Source: Welwitschia mirabilis
Lineage: Eukaryota; Gnetophyta; Gnetopsida; Welwitschiales
Length of the DNA: 64,000 bases
Assembly (NCBI GenBank): GCA_051453625.1
Contig: JBOZIK010000001.1
Coordinates: forward strand, 243,973,077 to 244,037,076
Reading direction: 5' to 3'
Shown here: piece by piece, positions 12,011-24,685 of the stretch
Layout: each line of letters begins with the position of its first letter
Position numbering within the stretch: the first letter of the stretch is position 1
The notes under the pieces: model-generated
The model's database searches: none
The model's input: the letters and a program-made list of their open reading frames with translations, nothing else
What the model was told of the DNA's origin: nothing
Translations under genes and position numbers: made by a program

Positions 12011-12028
12011 TTTGGTATGCCTGATGTG
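12011..12028 (+). other. Possible primer-binding site of Tat-like element
   Basis: TTTGGTATGCCTGATGTG lies just inside the 5' LTR edge. It resembles the TTTGGCGCCGTCTGTGGG seen after many Tat-clade LTRs if several transitions and a small shift are allowed. The match is weak, so the position is more informative than the sequence. Confidence 0.3.
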
Positions 12029-12235
12029 ATGCACTTTGTGGTTTAGTCCTATTTAGCAATCATGCATATCTAAAAATACTTGCTATTCAAATAAGATTAT
12101 GAGAACCTCCTAGATAAAGAAAATTCTACTTCCCTTGATAAAAAGACATAATGAAAAATTACAAAAAACATTGGATAAGCCTTTTAGAACCTTAGAATTA
12201 ACATGATGTTAAAGAAGTAAAAAAAAAAACTTGAT

Positions 12236-13560
12236 ATGAATTCAAGTGATGAAGAAGGTAGTAATAGAGAAAGTTAGAAAGAGGTAAGAGGTAGAAATGA
12301 CGATGAAGATTTTAATAAAGATGAAAATAAATTATATGAATAATTAAAACATACTTTGTTAAAATAACCTAGGTTACTAAAACATCTTACTAAATAAACC
12401 TCCCTCCTTCCTAAAGTAGAAATAAGCAAGAATAACAACAAAGACAAAAACATCAAAAGGGTAGGACCACCTATAGTGACTAGGGCTATAGACCTAAGTG
12501 AATTTTTAGAAACTATGAATTCCTTAAAGGAGTATATACCACAAGGTAATCCATGTGTTGATCTTAACATCATAGAATCCCCTATTCACTCATTAGTCCT
12601 TGCAAGATGATTAGTCCCATTTGAGATTAGAGAATTTGAGAAGTTCACGAGTGTAGAGGATCCCAAGATATGCATAAGAAACTTTAAGCACATTTGTATC
12701 TTACATCATATTGATGTAGACATCATTTATCATCTTTTTTATAGATCCTTCAGTAAGTATTTTCTAGAATGGTATCATTATCTATTTCTATGATTAATTT
12801 AAAGCTTAAAAGATCACTTTAAAGCATTTATCAAGTAATAGGCTATAAACATCATCTATTACATATCTTTAGAAAATGTAACTAACTTTTTACAACAAGA
12901 ATTCAAAGATAACATTACTAGTTATGCTTAACAATGAAAAGTTACAGACCTGCAATTGGAATATGCCATCTCAAGCAAATATATAATAGGCATATTTGCT
13001 AAGTCATGTATTTCTTTTATCTTCAAAAACCTACAAATGAAAAATATTGATACTTTTGATTAAGCCTTCAAACTTTCCAAATGAATCAAAGTATTAGGGA
13101 GAGGAAAAGGGGTTCTAGATTCTAGAAAAAAGGTTAGATAAAACTAAAGAATAAAAACCCACAAATAAGAATTCTAAAATAGTATTTATAGTGGAAGAAC
13201 TAAAAAAATAGTGCAGAGTAAAACAAATCAACTCCGACCTTTAGAATTTGAAGGAAAAACATACCCTATTCAAAACACTAATTACCAACCTAAAAGCCTA
13301 GAAGAATTTTTATAAAAATCAATGTGCCATTATCCCAAATCCTAACTCTACTCTTGACAAAATGAGTAATTGAATTAGCTCAACCAAAATAACATAATCT
13401 CAATATCCCAAAACCTAGGGGATACAATGAAAATCAATACTACAAGTATTACAAGTCAAAGGTAATGACATAGAAAATTGTTGGAACCTTAAAAACATAG
13501 TCCAAGACATCCTTGAGAATAAGAGGGATATAAAACTAAACTAAATAATGGCTACTACCA
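12236..13560 (+). pseudogene. Gag remnant of Tat-like element
   Basis: From an ATG at 12,236 (MNSSDEEGSN...) one frame can be followed for about 120 codons to 12,610 with only substitution stops (TAG, TAA three times, TGA). It then continues into a Ty3 gag capsid-like region (about 12,630-13,060) with 'DPKICIRNFK' and 'EWYHYLF', matching the 'DP...L..F......D....F...L.G.A..WY..L' pattern of Tat gags. The C-terminal part is too decayed for a zinc knuckle to be recognised. That the frame is preserved while codons are lost argues for decay by point transitions rather than rearrangement. Confidence 0.65.
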
Positions 13561-13949
13561 ACAAAACCCTTAAAATATTTAATAATCCTCTTCTATCTTA
13601 AGAAGCATCTACCTCTCAAATAAATAATCAAAGTGTTGTAATTAATATCAATAGACAATGTCATACAATGTTGACAATAGCAACATAGAAATATTTAAGA
13701 TAAGAAGAAGTGATCTAGTTAAATAAATAAAAGGTATTACTAATGTTGCAACAAACACAATGTTAGGCTAAAATCAACTCCATTCAAGAAGTCAAACATT
13801 GTCTTAAATTACTATTTATGAAATTAGAACATTACAAGAAAGCATTTGAAGAAATAACAAATGAAGTAATCCAATTCAAACCTTGTGTGGTCATAGCCAA
13901 AAAGAAAAACTTAGGTATAAACTTTAAGCCAAGTGAAATTTTTCCCATG

Positions 13950-14600
13950 CCAAAGAAATTCATTGTAAAGGATCCATCATACATCACAATATAAATTAAA
14001 TCATACAAAGTTATAAGATTATTCATTGAGTGTGGTATTAAACTAAACATAATCACAAATAACTATCTAAAAGTGCTTGAAAAACAACACAAAATTAATG
14101 AGAGTAATACTATTTTTATCCATAAATTTAAGAACAAAAAAAAAACCATTAGTTAAAACTATTTCATTAGATATATGCATAGGTGATATCAAAACAAGAA
14201 CTAAGTTTCATGTCATCAAATATGTGACCTCATTCAATTTATTATTAGGACAACCTTGGATATACAAAACCAAAGCAATCATATCATTAACATATCAAAA
14301 AGTAAAATTTCATGGCTAGGCTTCAAATTCATACTTGAAAGAGATGCAACAGTTAATATCACCCAAAAATGAGAATATGATACTACAACTAAAGAAGTTT
14401 CATAAAAGGATAAACCCTTAACTCCCTTATTTCATATTTATGAAGATAAATCTAAATCACATAAATTCTAATTTATTAAAATCCCTGATGTCCAACTCTT
14501 AGATGGATTATCAGTTCCATAAATAACAAGATAAAAAATTTCAAAAAAAGTAATAATAAAACCATGTACAATAGCATATTATATATTTTAGAAGTTTAAG
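13950..14600 (+). pseudogene. Aspartic protease remnant of Tat-like element
   Basis: The catalytic region near 14,022-14,060 reads FIECGIKLNII where Tat proteases have a [IF]DxGSxLNI[IM] block; the catalytic Asp position reads Glu. The open stretch 14,077-14,319 (80 codons) ends with 'FNLLLGQPWI' and 'ISLTYQKVKF', the hallmark 'YNLLLGRPWIH...S.LHQ.LKF' end of this protease. Remnants of the post-protease linker ('IQLLDGLSVP') continue to about 14,600. Confidence 0.72.
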
Positions 14601-14749
14601 TAGTATAAATATACATGTCATAGTCTATTTTATCACTATTAAGATTTAAAAAATGGGAGTCTTAGCTATATTAAGAACATTTCCTATCATTCATAACAAA
14701 GGAGAAAAATCTTGACTATCATAAAACTTTTTTCGAATAAAGGAGCTTT

Positions 14750-17670
14750 TAGTTTTAAATATAACATTACAAAAAAAAAAATAGAATATCTTCCTAGCCA
14801 AATCTCATTCCTCCATCCTTCTTAAAGTAATGTATTCATAGACTTATTTTACATTTACAAATAAAAACACAAAAAATTAATTGAGACTAATCAAAATCAT
14901 ACTCATCAAAAAAAAAAATGTATATACCAAATGAAATTCACCTGCTCATCTTTGTTATCCTTAATTAAAGGCAATACAATTTTTGCATCAAAAATATTCA
15001 AAAATAGATGATAAGCATAACACTAGTTTTTCAAAATATCTACTTTCTTATGCAAGTCCACTTTTTTTGTGTACATTGTGATCTCTTTCGATAGGAAATC
15101 ATCAGAATTAGATAACTATCTCTTAGGAGAAAACACTAGACTTTTAAATGTAGTTTTTATTTTATCCTTCTGTGAAGTCTCTGTTTTTTGTTTCTTATTT
15201 TTAGCTTTTAAATTTATCATCTTCTTTACTAATAGAAACAAATTAATTTTTCCTTCATCCTTGTTAAAATAGTTGAATGCTGAATTCATCTTGATGACCT
15301 CATGTACCAATCCAAATTTAAGTCTCGTAATTCATGGTTTCTCTTTTTTAATTTTGCCTTGTTTGCCTTTAACTGATTGATCTCTATTAATTTGTATTAA
15401 AACTCATTGAATAGAAGAAACATATTCAATAAAGAATCATTAAAAAGGGTAAATATCATGTTGTGCTCTCCTTCATTTACAATCTCTTCCATTCTATCTT
15501 CTTAGAGATGCCTCTTAATCTAAAACTCTTCCCAAGACTCATAAAACAATGCAAAACCCTTCTTAGATTTATAAATGGATTTTAAACATTTACCTATATC
15601 AATGAATATGAAAATTCGATTAAAAAAATAAAAATAAAATTATTATCAATTGATAAACACTATCTAAAATCAAAGACATAATTCAACATCTTTTAGACTA
15701 ACATTTATGGCCTAGAATTCTTAATTTTTTCCAATACAACATAATACATTTCATCAAAATTTATTGTTGTCATTATAATTTAAAGAAAAAAAAAGAAATG
15801 TGTCTAATTTAAAAGAAACACCTCATACCTCTTTTCAAAGCTAAATCAACCACAACATTAAGGTTATCTAAGACTACTTCTAATACTTATCTCTCTTATT
15901 TAGATGCTTCATTATTCCCTTTGATTCCAAATTTTTGATTCATCATGAAAGATGAAAGGCTACTACTATCACAAGCTAGAGACCTCAGTGACCTCTTAGG
16001 TTAAAGCACAAACCTCTCTTATAAAACTTTATCTCCTTTCTCAAATTCACTATCTATAAGTTCAACCCCAAATTTTCTTGCAATTTCTAACAAATTTAGA
16101 GATTTGTTATTAATTTTATTGGAGCTATTTCCCTCTTTGATCTCTAGGAAAAGGTCTTATTAAGATAATATTCTATCACTATCCAAAGATAATGATTTAT
16201 AAATACCAACTAGAAGGAATAAATTCAGATGAAAACTAAAAGGAAAAGTATATCCTCAACTTCTCTTACAATGTTGCATTGTCTGTAACATTCTTGTACT
16301 TATCTAAGAACATCACTTAAATGTCTTTCTTTCTTTAAACATAGAATAAAAATTTCTAAAAATCCATACTAGAATCCCTAAAGAATTAAGATGATCATTG
16401 GGCATTATTCTTAAATAAAAGATGAACAATCAAATTCTAATTTTGATTTAACCCTAAAGTATATAAAAGCTTCACCTTTGTCTAATTAACTAACTCCTCT
16501 ACTTATGATATGTTGTTTGCCATCTATTAAACCAAAAATTTCCCTCAAGAATTTAATGAAAACTAAAATACACTTACCATCCTAATTGAATTTCATCAAC
16601 CTTATCCTCTTTAAAAAAGATCACACCATATTTGAAATAGAGAAAGTGTAAAATGAGGATACATGTTAAAAACATAATAGATCTAATAAATTATTTCAAA
16701 TGAGTTCATCTTTTCAAGATGGCTTCTACTCCAATATTTTGATAAGGCTTATATTTTTAACATCCTTTTTGATGAACACCCAACTCTGCTTTTTTTGATA
16801 TAGAACATTCCAATTCCTATTTTTCTTCTTAAAGCTTGTACTTCTTTGAAGAACTCAATGGTAAATGTAGTTTGATCTTTTCAAATTTCTCCACTTTAAT
16901 TCTCAACCAAGTGATTCTCTTGCCTTCTACATATGAATGCATCCTAACTTAAAAGTCTATAACTTCGATGTCATCTAAGTTCTTTAATGCCTCTTTGTGG
17001 CTAGTGTGTATAAAGATGAGGAGTTAACTGACTTCTGCCTTGAAGCTATATCTTCACCTCCTTTTCCCTTTGAATAAACTTTATAAGAAGGTTTGCTATG
17101 TTATAAATCTAGCAAAATTTTAACACTACTTTCCTTGATGAATCACTTCCACTGCATTTGTTAAACATGCAAATTAAACTTAAAGTAAAAGGAGGAAACC
17201 TGAAAAATAAGAAGAAGAAGAAGAAAAGAAAAAAATGAATACAATTCAAATATCTTTTCTTCATTATTTCCCCTCCTCAATCTTCTCCCTTTCTTATTCC
17301 AAGCCCTAATTTAGACACTCTTTGTCAAACTAAAAAATTACTACATTAAAATTTGTTAAAGAAAACCCCTATGTGCTTGCTCTCTCTTCCAATTGTGGTA
17401 TTCATCAAGAATAAGAACATTACAATGTGGTAATTTACAAACCTTTTCTCTTTATTTATCAATATAAAATATCCATAAATATAAAAAATATATTTAATTA
17501 AAAAAAAGTGGGATGATATGCTAATATACAATGTTTTAGTATAGTTGGGTAAGCTAAACACTCCAAAAATTGGATATAATTCTTTTACCTTATATGCCTA
17601 TGTTTCATATGTTTAGCACACATTAAAATTAAAAAAATTTATTTTCCGTATAAAGGAAGAAGAAAAAAAA
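14750..17670 (-). other. Unassigned 2.9-kb insert between protease and RT of Tat-like element
   Basis: Coding similarity to Tat pol stops near 14,700 and resumes at about 17,690. In between, the best open stretches are on the minus strand: 16,159-16,023 (about 45 codons, 'NLLEIARKFGVELIDSEFEKGDKV'-like; only part quoted here as LEIARKFGVELID), 15,310-15,116 (64 codons, Lys-rich, 'LKAKNKKQKTE'), and about 17,000-16,720. They look like one decayed antisense gene, but I recognise no family. No terminal repeats or TSD were found by eye. It may be an inserted element, or a lineage-specific antisense gene as known in some Tat elements. Confidence 0.4.
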
Positions 17671-17689
17671 GAAAAGAGAATAATGTTGC

Positions 17690-20600
17690 AATAATTAAAG
17701 GAAGTTGTAACTCCATCAGAACTCATTCAAAACAATTAGAAGGTAAGACATCTAAACCAAAATCCTATAATCTTTTCCCATTCTACCTTGGAAAATAATT
17801 TAGATGAATACTATGAAGATCAATTAATTTATGAAGCACTAAAAGGCCATAAAACCGAAACATTCCTATCCACCTCCCAAAACATAGAAACTTATGATTT
17901 TTGTACCAATTCCCAGGACAAAGATCAAATACTAAAAATCAACCAAGCCTTATAGACAAACTTAAAATATGAACTATGATAAGTCCTTTTGAAACATATG
18001 AATGTTTTTGCATGATACTAAAAAAACATGATAGGAATAAGTAAATCTATAGTCATGTAAAACATTGTAATCAAACTAGGAGTAACCCCAGTGAAATAAA
18101 ACACTAGAAAATTAAATCCCAAAATTTCTTTATAGTTAAGAAATATATCCAATGATTATTAGTTATTGGGTTCATCAGGACCATCGACTACTCTCATGAG
18201 GTTTCAAACATGATCATAGTTTCAAATAAGAATGAAAGCATCATAATATGTAGGAATTCTCAAGATTTAAACAAAGTCACCCTTAAAGATAACTATTAAT
18301 TATCAAACATTGACATTTTTGTAGATAATAGAACTAGATATCAACTATTATCTTTTATGGATGGGTATTCAAGATGTAACCAAATCTTTATTAATCCCTA
18401 AGATCAATACAAAACCATCCTCATAACTCCATGGGCATTATTTTGTTATGTCATGATGTCGTTTAGACTAAAAATACTAGCATAACTTATCAATAAACCA
18501 TTAATTAGATCTTATAGAACTTAATTAATCAATTGATCAAAGATTTTGTTAATGATATAGTGGTGAAATTACAATAAGATGATCAACATCCTCAAGACTT
18601 AAAGAAGTTATTTCAAATAGCTCAAAAGTACAACTTGAAATTAAACCTTAAGAAATATGTCTTTAGAGTCCAATCAAGGAAACTACTAAGATTCATGATA
18701 TCAAAAATGGAGATAGAAATAGATTCTAAAAAGGTTAAGGTAATAATAGAAATTTATCCACCTAACAACTTAAAACAATTGAGAATCCTACAGAGTATGA
18801 TGCAATTAATAAGATAAGTTTGAACCATTTATGCACTTTCTAAGAAAAGATACAACCTTCAACTATAATAGGAGATGTCAAGAAGCATTTAAAAAGATCA
18901 AAATATATTTGAAAAATCCACCAATATTAAGCCCACTGAATGCAAATCAATCATTCTACTTATACTTGGATCATAGTAAACATGGAATAAATGCCATGAT
19001 TTTTCAATGATACAAAGACCACCAAGATAAACCATTCTACTAAATAAGTCAAACATTATATTAATACAAAAATAATTACTCTAATATTAAGAAAAAATTC
19101 TTAAGTTTAGTATTTGCCTTGCAAAAAATTTAGGCATTACATGATCTAAGGAAAGACAATAGTGATCAGTGATCAAAATATATTGAAATATATCCTTGAG
19201 TTTTTAATTAAAAGCACTAGGTTAATAAAATGAACCTCACTCTTAGCTGAGTTCAATTTAGAATTTTGATCATAGAAGTTAGTTAAAGAAAGATGAATTA
19301 TAGAATAACTAGTAGAGATACCTTAACAAGAAGAGGAATGAAGTGATTTATCCAATGATCAATTTTCAAATGAAGATATGTTTCTTTTAAAATAAAGGAA
19401 GGAATGGAATTCCTACATGTACTTCAACAGAGCTAAAAATTAAAATTAAGGCTTGGTAGAAATAGTTTTCTTTTTACCAACAATCAATATGACATGTCCA
19501 AGTCAGTTAAGTTCAATTTTTTTTTCACAAACAACATAGTTAAGTATAAAGTGCTATTAAGAGGGCTCAACATAGCCATCTAATGTGGGCTATACAAATT
19601 GAAAGTCATTGGAGATTTCCAACTCATGATTAATCAACTCATTAGATCATATGAATGTAAGTCTGAAACTTAACAACCCTATGTAGAAGCAATAAAGAAG
19701 AGCATATCCCATTGAGGCAACCTCATGAAGGAATAATAAAATGATAAATTATCTAGCTAACTTGATCAACTATTAACTACATGATTTGATAATGAAAGGG
19801 TTTAAACATATTAAAAATATGCAAGTTCTATTTAGAGGAATAAAAGGTAAAGAAAATATTAGACATTCAATAGGAGAAAAGTTCAAAAGTAATAAAATAT
19901 GCAATCCAATTAGATGATTGACATAAGACCATGATCCAATATCTAGCAGATCAAATACTACCTAATGAGTTCATCGAGTCTCAAAAGAAAAATTTTTGAA
20001 TTAAAGAAATAAAGTTTTTTTAATCCAAAATTAAATATTCAAAAGGTTATTTAATGGTGTCTTGTTGTATTGTCTTAAATATTCCAAATTGCCTTAAATA
20101 TTCTAAAGCATCAATAATCTTAAAAGTAGCCCATAATGGATTATGTGGAATATACCAGGGGAAAAAGTCATTAGCTCTTTACATCATTTGATTAGGGTAT
20201 TATTAGATAAATTTACAAGAAGGCTATGTCAACTATGTCAAAATTTATCATAAATGCCAAATTCACATCCCAAGCTTATGTCAACCTCTAAATGAATTAT
20301 ACCTAATTAATCTTATATGAATTTTCAGGTGTTAGATCTTATAGGACTAATAAATCCAACTTCATCTAAATCACATTCCTTTATCTTAATGGCAAATGAA
20401 TAATTTTTAAAATTAGTCAAAGTGATCCCATTAAGAAAAATCACTATGAAACAAATCTAGAAGTTCATCTGGAAAACATTATAATAAGACTTGGGATCCC
20501 ATATGGCTTAATCACTAATAATGGTCCTCAGTTTATATCAACTGAACTAGATTAGTTCTTATAAAAATTTAACATTAATAACTCATTCTCTTCACCAAGA

Positions 20601-21166
20601 TACCCCATAAAAATGGTCAAGTCAATTCCATAAATGAAACCATAATCAAACATCTAAAGAAACTTATCCAAACAAATAAAAGGTTATGTCATGAAAAATT
20701 AAGCTATGCTCTAGGGATTTGTCAAATAATAATAAAAATTACCATTGGATCAATACAATATGAATTATTCTATAGATCAGAAGCAATCCTTTCCATGAAA
20801 ATACAAATTCCTACTCTTAAGATGATGATAAAATACTTTGAAATAACAAATAAAGATAATGAGACAAGATTAATGAAATTGCAATTATTAAAGAAAAACA
20901 TGATCAAGTTCTAAATTATAGTTAAATATACCAAAAGATAATAAGTAAGGCATTAATGAAAATATTAAAAGTAGAGATTTTGATGTCAATGATCTACTTC
21001 TAAAACTCAACCAGCCAAAAAAGGGCCAAAATTTCCTCCAAATGGGTTAGGACCCTACATAATATTAAAGAAGTATGATAAAGAAACATATGAATTAAAA
21101 ACTCTTGATAACATAGTAGATAAGGAATTGATAAATTATCATTATTTGAAAAAGTATTACTATTAA
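17690..21166 (+). pseudogene. Pol remnant (RT, two RNase H domains, integrase) of Tat-like element
   Basis: Plus-strand pol with multiple stops and frameshifts. RT N-terminal region 17,700-18,330 ('HMNVFA', then 'VIKLGVTPVK'); RT palm 'LSFMDGYSRCNQIF' at about 18,349-18,390; catalytic YVDD reads FVND (Asn at 18,551-18,553); RT thumb 18,617-18,820 (open 60 codons, 'NLKQLRILQSMMQLI'). First RNase H to about 19,310 ('FLSLVFALQKI'). Second, archaeal-type RNase H 19,470-19,720 ('VIGDFQLMINQL'). Integrase zinc region 20,090-20,310 ('YVNYVKIYHKCQ'). DDE core from 20,325 with 'DLIGLINPTSSKSHSFIL', and the second catalytic Asp read as Asn in 'TNNGPQF'. C-terminus 'ELINYHYLKKYY', stop at 21,164-21,166. 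Domain order and the aRNase H define the Tat clade. Confidence 0.85.
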
Positions 21167-21504
21167 ATCCTTGCTTTAAATCATTTCAACTTATCTTCTT
21201 TTTGATGTATTAATTAATATATTATCACATAGATTTCACTTTTTTCTTTATTAGAATTATGAATTTCTTGGAAAATAAATAATAAAGAGCTACTAATGTT
21301 CACAAAATTCAAAACATAGGTAATAGAATTTGGTACTTAATCAATGAAATGACACCACCAAGGCATCATCTTAAGTGAATTGAAAACTAGTAAGAATAAA
21401 AGTACAATGACTAAGAAGAAATAACACCTGATCTAAAAGAAGCACTAGTACTAAAGATTTAAAAGAAATAATAGGTTTTAGTTTAATATGGCCTTATGTT
21501 ATAG

Positions 21505-21515
21505 CAAAAAAGGGG
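21505..21515 (+). other. Polypurine tract of Tat-like element
   Basis: AAAAAAGGGG immediately upstream of the 3' LTR, followed by CAAAC and the LTR start at 21,521. Typical of Ty3/gypsy PPTs. Confidence 0.75.
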
Positions 21516-21520
21516 CAAAC

Positions 21521-21918
21521 TATAATAGAACTAGTCAAATACCAAATTGAATTAAACAAGAATTCCCTACATCACAAATAAGGTTTAGATCATGTAATAA
21601 ATAGTGTCTATGGAAATTTATCTATAAACGTATATTTTAAATGCTTTTTCTTTAATAGTTTGTCTACAAAAGTCTACTTCTAATATATTATCTACAAAAG
21701 TATATTTTCAGTTTATCTTTAATCCTCTACATACAAAAGCTATTCTCAGTCCATCTTTAGTACTCCATCTGTCAGAGTCTATCTTTAATAGTCTATCTGC
21801 AAAAGTCTATTTTCAAAATTCTATCTTTAAAAGTCTATATGTAAAAGTTTATTTCCAATACTCTATTTACAAAACTTCGCTTCCAGTTCATCTCTATCAC
21901 TCTATCTGCAAATTTTTC

Positions 21919-21986
<68 letters not shown>

Positions 21987-22086
21987 NNNNNNNNNNNNNN
22001 NNNNNNNNNNNNNNNNNNNNNNNNNNNNNNNNNNNNNNNNNNNNNNNNNNNNNNNNNNNNNNNNNNNNNNNNNNNNNNNNNNNNNN

Positions 22087-22163
<77 letters not shown>

Positions 22164-23678
22164 CCCCTATCTATCTATCTATCTCTAGAACTTCACCTAC
22201 AAAACTCTATCTTTAGCACTTCACGTAGAAAACTACATCTCTAATAGTTTGTCTATAAAACTTTAGCTCTACAACTTTACTTGTAAAACTCCATCTTTAA
22301 CATTTCATTTGTAAAAGCCTACTTTCAATTTATAAAACCTCATTTTCAACATTTTTTCTATTACAATGTACATATAGAATCTATTCTCTGAAACTCTATG
22401 CTCATAAAGATGACTCCAAAACTCCATCTTTAAAAAACATTTTGTAAACAATTTACAGAAATAGGAAGAAAAGTTCAAATTAACCTCTTCTATGACCCTA
22501 GCATAGTCCACCTATTTCTATTTTCTATAGGATCTAATCCTGGTGAATCTTTACATATCCCACCCTTTTCTCAACCATTTAATCACTTCCTCCCATTACA
22601 AATTTTATCCTAATGTGTAAAAAAAGAAAAGCAACAAAAAAAAAGAAGAAGAATAAATCTAGAAGAAAGAATTTAGCCAAACTCTTCTAGTCATTAGCAA
22701 ATTCTCCTTCAGCTAAGAATCAAGTCAAATCATCATCACAACTCTAAGAGCTAAAGGTTTCCTTAAACATCAAGCTTAAAATAACTCAAGTCTTATAAGT
22801 CCACCTATTATAAGTTAATACAATTATCATCTTTCTCTTTCTTAGTATATTTGATGCATTTCTAGTTTTTCCTTAACAATTTTATAAATTAATTATGCCA
22901 TTTAGAGTTTTAAAAATTTTTCTTCAACATTTTGAAAGTTATACATGTTAATATTAGTGATTCTATCTTCTAAATAGTTCTATTTAGTTTTTTAAATCTA
23001 CTTTATAAGGATTATTTAGTTATTTAATTTACTAAAATAGTTGCTTTTTACTTACCGATTAGCCTTTCCTCATCCATTGAATAAAATATTATGCTATTCT
23101 AATCTATCTATGAAACTATTATAGTTTATCTGTAGACCTCTTCTAATTTGTTTGTACAACTATTCCAATTATCTATTAAATATTCTAGCTCATCTACAGA
23201 GTGATTTCTGCCATTGATTTAAATTATTTAGAATTACGGTGAAAATATTTCATTTTCTATGTTATTCTATAATGTCGTTTAAGCTTATCCAACGCATTTG
23301 TTAGAATATCTTATTTTCTTTTATTTCAAAATAGTCTCACTATGTTTATAGAACTGTGTAGTTTCATTCATATAGACTTCAGTCAGTTTGTTTAATTAAT
23401 TTTCTACTAGTTTCATTATTGTAATGTCTTAAATTCCTAGTTCATACATGAATAACATGATATATCATTCTAGCACTTCCTAAGCATATTTTTTCCAGAA
23501 AGCACCCTTTACAATTTTTACTTTCTAAAGAAAAAATAAAGGTTTTTCCCTTTTTTAAAATAGCATTAAAATTTCATTTCTAATTCCTTATTAGTATTTA
23601 AGTCTGAAAATTTGTTTATCCTTCTATCAAGTCATCTAAATCAATTCATTTAAAAAGTTATCACAAATCATCATGATA
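21521..23678 (+). repeat. 3' LTR of Tat-like element
   Basis: Direct repeat of 10,019 to about 12,009. It begins TATAATAGAAC (TG decayed to TA) and ends before the CTACA TSD at 23,679. Unlike the 5' LTR it contains a long CT microsatellite, a 100-N gap and a short CTAT tract (21,921-22,182), so it is longer. The 28-bp tandem array is present on both sides of the microsatellite. Confidence 0.82.
21921..22182 (+). repeat. (CT)n / (CTAT)n microsatellite with assembly gap
   Basis: Near-pure CT repeats flank a 100-N gap (21,987-22,086), then TATC repeats. The gap is almost certainly a collapse caused by the repeat, so the true tract length is unknown. The equivalent site in the 5' LTR has only the CTATCT-type 28-bp units, so the expansion arose after insertion. 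Confidence 0.95.
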
Positions 23679-23683
23679 CTACA
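23679..23683. repeat. Target-site duplication CTACA, right copy
   Basis: Matches 10,014-10,018. Copia gag sequence resumes immediately on the right. Confidence 0.7.
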
Positions 23684-24660
23684 TTCTATTAAAATTATGA
23701 GATTCTAAGGCTATGTGTCCTTCTCCTTCATACATTCAACATTCTATCTTGAAAACATTAGATTTAGAATAAAAGGAAGTGTTTCCATAATTCTTACCTT
23801 AAACTTACTTTCACCTTAAACTCTAGATTATTTTTTATGTTTTTGTGAAATAAGTCTTTTCACCCTCCTTGTGATAAGAGCAAGTTCTTCATCTATATCA
23901 GCCTTAGAGTAATTTTATTTTGGTTCTTCCTCTATCTTTTCTTTTGAATGTTGTTTTGTACTTTCACTAGTTGAATTATAATGGAATTCTATTTTAAGTA
24001 ACCATCTTGAATAAGATTCATTTCATAAGATGTTAAAGCACTTTGTAGCTCTTTAATCTTTATAGAGTTAAAATCTCTTGATTCCTCCATTACTATTATC
24101 TTGGGAATATGTTTTAGAGTTAAAGATATAATAATGTTTTCTATTACCTTATCCTCTAGAAGACTTTCTCCAATGCCTTACGTAACATTCATAATGTTAG
24201 AAACTCTTGTGCATTACTCATGAGCTCTTTTGCTATTGTTTATTTAATATTTTCAAACTAGTTCATCCACTTGATAACAGAAGTTTCTTTATACATTTCT
24301 ATTAAATGTTTTATATCTCTTCTGTTATCTTATATATAGCTATCCTATTGAACTCCTCCATTATAAGAGCTAAATAAAGAGCATTCTTGGTTTTAGAATC
24401 ATACATGAAGGTGGACTTTTCTTTATCTTTCTAATTTTTTCTTGTCTTAATTTGTATGATGGTGTTTCTTATAGCATCTATTATGGTTTTTGTAGGTTTT
24501 TTATATCCTTATTATATGCTTTGTCAAATCTAAAACTCATAAGACTATAAGTACACCTACATCCTCATCTTCTAAGAGGCATAATTAGTCCCATTAAGAG
24601 CAGAGGTCTAATAGATGGCATCCTTACCATAGTTTACTTAAGAAAGTTACTTCTTTTCAT
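23684..24660 (-). pseudogene. Ty1/copia gag N-terminal half with zinc knuckle
   Basis: Minus strand. From about 24,620: a decayed 'RPLLFNGTNYASWKMRM'-type start, matching the 'RPP.F.G.NY..WK..M' N-terminus of copia gag, followed by the UBN2/gag helical region (near 24,480-24,150) and 'DIDEELALITRRVKRLI' near 23,850-23,915, matching 'DEE.AL..R.FKRF'. A CX2CX4HX4C knuckle is still visible at 23,700-23,741 (C..Y EGEG H IALE S, with Cys-2 and Cys-3 lost). The Tat element interrupts the frame directly after the knuckle; the rest of gag is at 10,018 and below. Confidence 0.75.
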
Positions 24661-24669
24661 GAGTACCTA

Positions 24670-24680
24670 CTTTGATACCA
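24670..24680 (-). other. Primer-binding site, tRNA-iMet type, of the copia element
   Basis: The minus strand reads TGGTATCAAAG (canonical TGGTATCAGAGC). It sits between the probable 5' LTR (from 24,686) and gag, as expected for copia. Confidence 0.72.
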
Positions 24681-24685
24681 CTTAA

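Larger units (their letters stand above)
10019..23678 (+). mobile_element. Tat-like Ty3/gypsy LTR retrotransposon (about 13.7 kb)
   Basis: Plus-strand element: 5' LTR 10,019 to about 12,009, gag from 12,236, protease about 13,950-14,330, RT about 17,700-18,830, RNase H about 18,940-19,310, a second RNase H-like domain about 19,470-19,720, integrase about 20,090-21,166, PPT 21,505-21,515, 3' LTR 21,521-23,678. The dual RNase H and the RT-RH-aRH-INT order identify the Tat clade (Ogre/Retand/TatIV-like). Every domain has stops or frameshifts. About 2.9 kb of unrelated sequence interrupts the region between protease and RT. It is inserted in the gag of the older minus-strand copia element. Confidence 0.88.

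Noticed and set aside
12274-12573. 99-codon minus-strand ORF
   Set aside because: Antisense to the Tat gag frame that can be followed on the + strand from 12,236.
21921-22182. CRISPR array or other prokaryotic-style repeat
   Set aside because: Simple CT/CTAT microsatellite with no spacers. The 28-bp LTR array is also contiguous, without spacers, and the sequence is clearly plant retrotransposon.
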